Below, one piece after another: positions 58,223 through 64,000 of a stretch of 64,000 bases of DNA. The notes below the pieces were generated by a model, which was given only the letters and a program-made list of their open reading frames with translations, had not been told where the DNA came from and did no database searches. A program made the position numbers and the translations under genes. The first letter of the stretch is position 1, and each line of letters starts with the position of its first letter. The stretch comes from Rhizoctonia solani (taxonomy: Eukaryota > Basidiomycota > Agaricomycetes > Cantharellales > Ceratobasidiaceae): the NCBI RefSeq assembly GCF_016906535.1, contig NC_057379.1:1674001-1738000 (forward strand), in the 5' to 3' direction.

Positions 58223-61200
58223 GGGTACCTGCTGCCGCGTGCAAGGACCCCAAGGACTCTGGCTGTATAGAAATATGTAATATATCAAGTAGCTCGAATA
58301 AAATATCCCCACTCTTCACCATTTCTATTACACCAGAGAAACAAGCGGAAAACCTAGAAGTCCTGATAGATTCAGGCGCCACTTCCTCATTTCTACACCC
58401 CCGTACCGCGGAACTACTCCGCCTCCCACTCATTGACCTCCCTACACCCCGTACCGTTACTATGCTCGATGGGTCGAGCCCCCAGGCAGGCAAAATCTGG
58501 AAAAAGGCAATCCTGACCTTCTCCTTTGATGGCAAGAAAATGACAGAGACCTTCCTTATATGTAACACAGGGTCTCATGCTGCCATCTTGGGATTGAAAT
58601 GGTTGGATGCCCACAACCCGGAGATCGATTGGAATATGCGCACCCTTACCTTTCCTCATGCAACCCCTGAACATGTGGCCATCGCCGAGGAAGAAGAAGC
58701 AGATAAGAATCCCCTTGAAGGAGTACCCTCCGAGTACCATCAATACGCCAAGGTATTTGGAGAAGAAGAATTCAACAAGCTTCCTCCACACCGGCATTAC
58801 GACATTGGAATAGAACTCACGGAAGAAGGCCCCCTTAACTCTCCCCTTTACAGTATGACAGACGCCGAGTCCGCCACACTCAAGGACTGGCTCAGGGATG
58901 AGTTGAAAGCCGGGAAGATCCGCCCTAGCAAATCTTCCATTAGTTCACCGGTCATGTTCGTACCTAAGAAGGATGGTTCCCGCCGATTGGTCGTTGACTA
59001 CCGTCGCCTCAATAACCGGACAAAGAAAAACGTGTACCCGCTCCCCCGACCAGACGACCTCATGGCCCAGCTCCGTGGAGCCAAGGTTTTCACCAAGTTA
59101 GATCTAAGGTGGGGCTACAACAATGTCCGAGTTAAAGAAGGCGATGAATGGAAAACCGCTTTTCGCACCAAGTACGGCTTATACGAGTCCCTAGTCATGA
59201 CATTTGGTCTCACCAACGCCCCCGCCGCCTTCCAACACTTCATGAACGAATTGTTCAAGGATTTGCTAGATGTATGCGTCATCATATACCTTGATGACAT
59301 CTTAATCTATTCCAAGGATGACGCATCACACACCAAGCATGTTCACGAAGTCTTACGGCGTCTGATGGATAACCAACTGTTCTGTAAAGCTTCCAAATGC
59401 ACTTTCCACGTTACCTCAGTGGAATACCTGGGTATCATTGTGTCGGATAAAGGCTTCAGCTTGGATAAACTCAAAATCCAGGCGGTGCAAGAATGGCCAA
59501 CCCCCACAAAGGTCAAAGAAGTCCAGTCGTTCTTAGGATTTGCCAACTTCCTATGTCGATTTGTTGCCAACTTTAGTCACACGGCTAGACCCTTGCATAA
59601 CCTTGTCAAGAAGGACACGCCCTGGAAATGGGGGACAAAGGAACAGGAAGCATTCCAAGGCCTGAAGGATGCTATCACCAACGCCCCGGTACTCTGCCAC
59701 GCCGATCCCGCCAAACCCTACTTCCTAGAAACGGATGCTTCTGGCGCAGCTCTAGGTTCCATACTGAGCCAACGCCAAGAAGATGGCCGCCTTCACCCAC
59801 TTGGCTTCCTATCAGAATCATTCAAGGGCGCGGAACAAAATTACGATACACACGATAAGGAGCTTCTAGCGATCATCCGCTCCTTTGAGTACTGGCGCAT
59901 CTTCCTGGAGGGAACCCTACATCCCATCACCGTCTTCACAGATCACCGGAACTTGGAATATTGGAAGGAGTCCCGCACCTTCAACCGTCGACATGCCAGA
60001 TGGCACTTACTCCTTGCCGGTTACAACTTCCACATTGTGTACCGCCCCGGCAAACAGTCCGGTAAACCAGATGCCCTATCACGCCGCTCGGATCACGCCG
60101 ACATTCCACCCGCCGCCCAGACCATGCTCCCTGACCCTGTGTTTGCCAACGTGGCCTTAGTTACTCCGGAAAAAGAGCTCCAACGCCAAATCGAGACTGC
60201 CTTGGATCAGGACGAATCACTGGAGGAAATCTTACAATTCCTCCAGAACGAGTCCAAGGCACCCCCCTCAATTAAGCGAGCATTCAAAGACTATGAGATG
60301 GAGGCCGGACTACTGTTTTACCAAGGACGTATTGTGGTACCTGACGTTGGCACTCTAAGAACGGATCTGCTTCGCATTTTTCACGACAGCCCATTAGCCG
60401 GCCACCCGGGCAGACAAAGGACCCTGGAACTTGTATTGCGTAACTACTACTGGCCGGGCATCCGCGCAGATACGTACTGGCACGTGGATTCCTGCAAAAC
60501 CTGTCAGCGGATCAGAAAACCCAAATACGCTTCCATTCCCCCACAGCCACTCAAACTTCCATCACGCCCCTGGCAACACGTGTCATACGATATGATAGTA
60601 GACCTGCCCAAAGACGGAAGCAACGACTCTATACTGGTCATCGTGGATAGTTTTACCAAATATGTCATCCTGGTAGAATGTTCCAAAAAGCTCAAAGCGC
60701 CGGAACTAGCAGACCTGTTCCTACGCCACGTATGGAAGCGTTACGGTATGCCGGAGAAAACAGTATCAGATCAAGGACGGGTCTTCAATAATAAATTCCT
60801 TAAGGCTCTATACCAACGCCTAGGAATAGACCCCCACTTCTCCTTGGCCTACCACCCTCAAAGCGATGGACAGACAGAGCGCGTGAACCCTACGGTAGAA
60901 CATTTCTTAAGAGCTTACTCAGGGGTAAATCAGAAGGATTGGGTCAAATGGTTACCAATGGCGGAATTTGCCTACAACAACGCAGTACACAGTTCAACAG
61001 GCAAATCCCCATTCAAAGCACTGTACGGATGGGAACCTTCACTAACCCCAAGTAACGTCCCGACAGACGTCCCTGAGGCAGATGACTTGGCAACACAGAT
61101 GGAAGCACAATGGCGAGAAATCGAGGCTGCACTCCGGCAATCCAAAACACGCATGACAGCCGGGGAAACAGGGGAACCGCTCGAATTTGATATTGGAGAA

Positions 61201-61653
61201 GAAGCCTGGCTGGACGCCAAAAATGTGAAGCTAAAGACCCTGAGTCCTAAGCTGACCGAACAACGCCTAGGCCCCTTCAAAGTAATCGAGAAAATCTCCG
61301 ACCGGGCCTACCGCCTAGAGCTCCCACCCACAATGAGAATCCACAATGTATTTTACGTGGGGCTCCTGTCAAAAGTCAAAAGGGATGAAAAGCGCAACTT
61401 TGAGAATCGGCCCCCACCTGTCACCGTAGATGGGGAAGAGGAATACAAGGTCAAAGGCATCACAGATATGGAAGAAAGGAACGGAGAATGGTTTTTTAGG
61501 GTTAAATGGAAGGGCTATGGATCAGAGGAGAATACCTGGGAACCAAGGGAAAACCTCAAAAACGCCGAAAAAATCCTGAAAAAATTCGAAAAAGAAATGA
61601 AGAAAAAGGCCCTCGGCGCTGCCAAGGCCCTTAGAGGGGGGGCAGTGTCGTAG
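58217..61653 (+). CDS. Gypsy Pol: protease, RT, RNase H, integrase, chromodomain
   Basis: The frame is open from 58153 and has no ATG before 58462, so it is best read as a -1 frameshift product. The protease has VLIDSGATSSFLH. Reverse transcriptase runs FVPKKDGSRRLVVDYRRLN to the catalytic IIYLDDILIYS. RNase H begins FLETDASGAALGSILSQ. The integrase has an HHCC zinc site (H...H...CKTCQRIRKPK) and D,D,E residues in VIVDSFTKY, VSDQGRVF and DGQTERVNP. A chromodomain ends the protein (EYKVKGITDMEERNGEWF, RVKWKGYGSEENTWEPREN). The stop at 61651-61653 lies just inside the 3' LTR. No lesions seen. Confidence 0.95.
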
Positions 61654-62225
61654 ACACACTCGATACCACGGAATTTATTCCGATTTTCTCGAATTTAAAC
61701 AAAGACGAACGGACTAGATTTTCAATCACGTGACTTCGGCGCTTATATCATACGCTAAGCGCCGAGCCACGTCCCCTTCCGCGCTTAAATCAGCATACGT
61801 AGCCACCTCCACCCATGACGTCATCATGACACGTCAGTGACACGTATGAGTAAGGCCAACTGCGGAGCGGGGTTCTTATTGGATACAGTATTTGATTTAG
61901 TATATTTGTAATTAGCTAGCTTGTAGAATATATAAGGAGGCACACCGACCATGGTAACACCCAGGTCGATTACCTCTTGTCGCATCTCCTATTTTGTACA
62001 AGGACTTTAGGTCCAGTAACTACTTAGTCCACTCAGTTCCACGTTGCCTTAAGCGGCTTCTTCACTGTACTTAGGTAGCTCGTCATCGCCCTTACAGGCT
62101 TCGTCACCGTAGTATAGTTGGCCGTTGTCGTAGGTAGCTTGCTCGTCGCCTTAAGCAACATTTACTTAGTTTACAACCGGCCGCAAGTGCCCACCTCCTC
62201 GACGTCCTTACAGACGTCTAGGACA
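61646..62225 (+). repeat. 3' LTR of the Gypsy element
   Basis: Nearly identical to the 5' LTR. Visible differences include a 4 bp deletion after ACACGTATG, an extra T in TTAGTTTACAACC and five or six substitutions such as GGTCGATTACC for GGTCAATTACC. The TGACGTCA box (61816-61823) is kept. Confidence 0.93.
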
Positions 62226-62745
62226 CCTGCCATGCCACTCATCCAGAAGATGTTAGGCTTTGCTGGATCAAGTGACCATTGCTCAAGCTCAAGTAGGATC
62301 TTGACTTGTGTGTCTTTGGTGCAGGCTCAACAATTGATCTCTTTGGACAGCAAGGAGTTGTATGTGGCAGAGTTGATGGGTGAGAGCAATTTGAGGTGAG
62401 AGTCCTGTTTGCACCAACAGTCAATATTGCAAATCAGCTATCTTGCTAGCCTACCATAAGTTGTTCTTCAAGTATGCCCCAAATCTTTAGATTTGCTTTG
62501 GTCTGTTTGTTTCATCAGTTGTATATTCTGTATATGTATGTGCACTACTTGCCTGTAGCTCCTCAAGGATATCAGCTATGCGCCTGTATCTGTTCAGTAC
62601 TTTGTCTTCATCCTGCTTGGCTTGCCTGTAGTACCCTCCTGTTCTACGCTCCTGCCTGTTGCTGATGATTGCCACTTGCTCTTTGACAGACCTTTTGTTG
62701 TTGTGAGCTTTCCAAGCCCAGATAGGCCTGCACTACTCACGCTGC
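62226..62745 (-). pseudogene. NLR N-terminal part: linker and first half of Walker A
   Basis: On the minus strand this piece holds SVKEQVAIISNRQERR, LNRYRRIADILEELQ, then a GC-AG-type intron (donor GCAAGT at about 62560), NSATYNSLLSKEINC, an in-frame TGA (62326-62328), CTKDTQVKILLELEQW and NIFWMSGMAG at the Gypsy border. The order matches the pre-NACHT region of fungal NLRs (YxSA...C...TR...IL, then IFWxxGMAGTGKTT). The TGA stands where an Arg is usual, so CGA to TGA is likely. Confidence 0.82.
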
Positions 62746-62867
62746 TGTCCTAGACATCTGTAAGGATGTTGAGGGTGTGGGCACTTGTGGCTGTGTGACT
62801 AATACAGTAAACCACTTAAGGCGGCAATGAGGTACCCTACAACAACAAACTGACTAACTACAACAAC

Positions 62868-63034
62868 TGTCATAAACAGAGGAAAATAGAACTAGCCGGA
62901 ATTGAACCAGCTTGACCACTAAGCCATAGCCCTATTATTCCTCTGCTGACAACCCATGATTACACCTGCTACCCCCAAATTTGGGCTTGGGCCAGCATGC
63001 AACCACTTGTACTGGTCATGTGACCATGTCCAGG
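62868..63034 (-). mobile_element. 167 bp nested element containing a tRNA-like hairpin
   Basis: It interrupts the LTR alignment and is flanked by ACAACAAC on both sides (62860-62867 and 63035-63042), a likely 8 bp target duplication, though the flank is low-complexity. No clear terminal inverted repeats and no ORF. It carries the structure at 62877-62945, with Pol III-like A and B boxes, so a SINE-like origin is possible. Confidence 0.55.
62877..62945 (-). ncRNA. tRNA-like hairpin lacking an anticodon arm
   Basis: On the minus strand an ~18 bp stem with small bulges (CAGAGGAA...AGGGCTA pairing with TAGTTCT...TTCCTCTG) encloses a D-arm-like hairpin (GCTT-AGTGGTC-AAGC) and a T-arm-like hairpin (GCTGG-TTCAATT-CCGGC), which share the middle AGC. 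TGGCTTAGTGG fits the A-box and GTTCAATTC the B-box. Only about 8 bases lie between the boxes and there is no anticodon stem, so it is not a working tRNA. Confidence 0.45.
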
Positions 63035-63508
63035 ACAACAACCACGCGCTATAAGGCGGTGGTGAGCTATGTATGTACAGCAAGATTGACACTTAAGGCG
63101 TGTAACTAAGTGTCTTACTGGGCTGTAAGGCCCTTGTACAATGTGGGATGCAACAAGGTAATTGACCTGGGTGTTACCGTGGTTGGTTGGCCTCCTTATA
63201 TAATCTACAGGTTGACTAATTACAAATACACTAAAGCAAATACTGTATCAAATGAGAACCCCGCTCTGCAGTTGGTCTTACTCATGCCTACATGTTGATG
63301 ACGTGTCAAGCTGAGGTCATCTGAGTGAGTCAGCTGATGTCATTGGTGGAGGTGGCTACGTGTGATGAGTAAGCGGATGGGGATGTGGCTTGGCGCTTAG
63401 CGTATGATATAAGCGCCAAGTCACGTGATTGAAAATCTAGTCTGTTTGCCTTTGTTTAAATCCAAGAAAATGGGAATAGATTCCCTGGTATTGAGTGTGT
63501 CTATGACA

Positions 63509-64000
63509 GCTGCTATTCCTTTCAAGAAGTCAGGAACCTGGGTCAATCTAGATGCCTTGATATGCTGATTGAGCAAAGTACTGAGCAACGTCAGCCTTTT
63601 TGCCAGGGCATCAAGTTTGCTGCAATGCTTCAAGCTGAGCTAGATAAAAGCCAAGGTCAACATAGGCAGGAGAGCAAAAGATATATGTAACCAACCTCTA
63701 TGCACTCAATACAGGCCAGCAGACCTTCAATAGCTGCTTGCAGAGGTGGGAACACCTGTGCGCCGTTGTGCAATGTTCTCAGTGCATTGGTAAGAAACGG
63801 GACAGCAGTAGAAGCAGTGGATGCGGTCACAGTGGAAGGTGCAAGTGTTGATTTGATTCTGTCTGCCTTGCGCTCAATATATGCACCAAGGGCTTTCATG
63901 CCTATTGCTTCCAAAAAACCTAGGCCAGAGACAGTTGTTGAACTGGATGATATGCAAGCGCGAGGTTGTCCAGGCAAAGGGTTGATGATGGGTGTTTGCA
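63509..64000 (-). pseudogene. NLR N-terminal region, running off the window
   Basis: Minus-strand frame open at the right edge (NPLPGQPRACISSSSTTVSG, MKALGAYIERKADRIKSTLA, VPFLTNALRTLHNGAQVFPP, LQAAIEGLLACIECIE). An intron follows (donor near 63696), then LSLKHCSKLDALAKRLTLLS, LNQHIKASRLTQVPDFLKGI at the inverted LTR. This helical N-terminal region (ALRxLHxxAxxFPPLQxAxxxLxxCIxxxE) precedes NACHT in many agaricomycete NLRs. The true start lies beyond 64000. Confidence 0.8.

Larger units (their letters stand above)
55788..62225 (+). mobile_element. complete Ty3/Gypsy chromovirus
   Basis: Two LTRs of about 583 and 580 bp (TG...CA ends), a primer-binding region, gag, a -1 frame pol ending in a chromodomain, a polypurine tract (AGAGGGGGGG near 61633-61642) and a perfect 5 bp target duplication CCTGC. 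By eye the LTRs differ at only about eight places, so the insertion is recent. The chromodomain places it with the chromoviruses, which target chromatin marks. It sits inside the Walker A codons of an NLR gene, in the opposite orientation. Confidence 0.96.
62746..63508 (-). mobile_element. inverted solo LTR of the same Gypsy family, with a nested insertion
   Basis: The reverse complement runs TGTCATAGACACACTC... to ...GATGTCTAGGACA, with all LTR landmarks. Perfect 5 bp duplication GCTGC (62741-62745 and 63509-63513). It is about 180 bp longer than the others, mainly because of a 167 bp insert at 62868-63034. It lies between an NLR exon and its intron donor. Confidence 0.92.

Noticed and set aside
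62888..62933. Possible tRNA gene
   Set aside because: D- and T-arm-like parts exist but there is no anticodon arm, so it cannot be a functional tRNA.

Overview
This window comes from a filamentous basidiomycete. Genes are split by many 45-75 bp GT-AG introns, with a few GC-AG introns. The gene content (F-box family protein, NACHT-WD40 receptor, secreted pectin-degrading enzymes, an AA9 oxygenase, a chromodomain Gypsy element and a LINE with RNase H) fits a plant-associated Agaricomycete. The style most resembles Rhizoctonia/Ceratobasidiaceae, but that assignment is from recollection of protein families, not a search.

Layout. 0.2-2.4 kb: an F-box gene on the minus strand, broken by a 220 bp MITE and an in-frame stop. 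2.7-4.0 kb: a PsiD-like phosphatidylserine decarboxylase-family enzyme. 4.0-8.8 kb: gene-poor DNA with a diverged MITE. 8.8-11.1 kb: a sirtuin fused to a C-terminal HRI1-like domain. 11.3-13.0 kb: a 5'-truncated LINE. 14.2-20.5 kb: two tandem PL4 rhamnogalacturonan lyase genes, both with frame problems. 20.9-27.4 kb: four tandem genes sharing an N-terminal ubiquitin-like domain, two with a second ubiquitin domain and two with an unrecognised C-terminal domain. 27.6-29.3 kb: ATG18. 30.3-30.8 kb: a small heat-shock protein with heat-shock elements. 32.0-36.2 kb: two tandem GH28 polygalacturonases with identical seven-exon structure. 37.2-40.0 kb: a PL8 lyase. 40.4-46.9 kb: an apparently intact LINE with 14 bp target duplications. 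47.7-48.7 kb: an AA9 LPMO. 49.6 kb: a second MITE copy.

51.5-64.0 kb is one NACHT-WD40 (NLR/STAND) gene on the minus strand, running off the right edge. It has been hit three times by one Gypsy family: an inverted solo LTR (62.7-63.5 kb), a complete 6.4 kb chromovirus placed inside the Walker A codons (55.8-62.2 kb) and a second solo LTR (54.2-54.8 kb). All three have perfect 5 bp target duplications. The reading frame also has several stops that look like C-to-T changes.

Together, the middle of the window is a pectin/plant-cell-wall block (PL4 x2, GH28 x2, PL8, AA9) interrupted by housekeeping genes (ATG18, HSP20), flanked by retroelement-damaged accessory genes. The complete Gypsy element shows a good -1 frameshift site between gag and pol and a primer-binding site that suggests self-priming. 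Several single-base gaps in homopolymers or conserved blocks may be assembly errors rather than real mutations.
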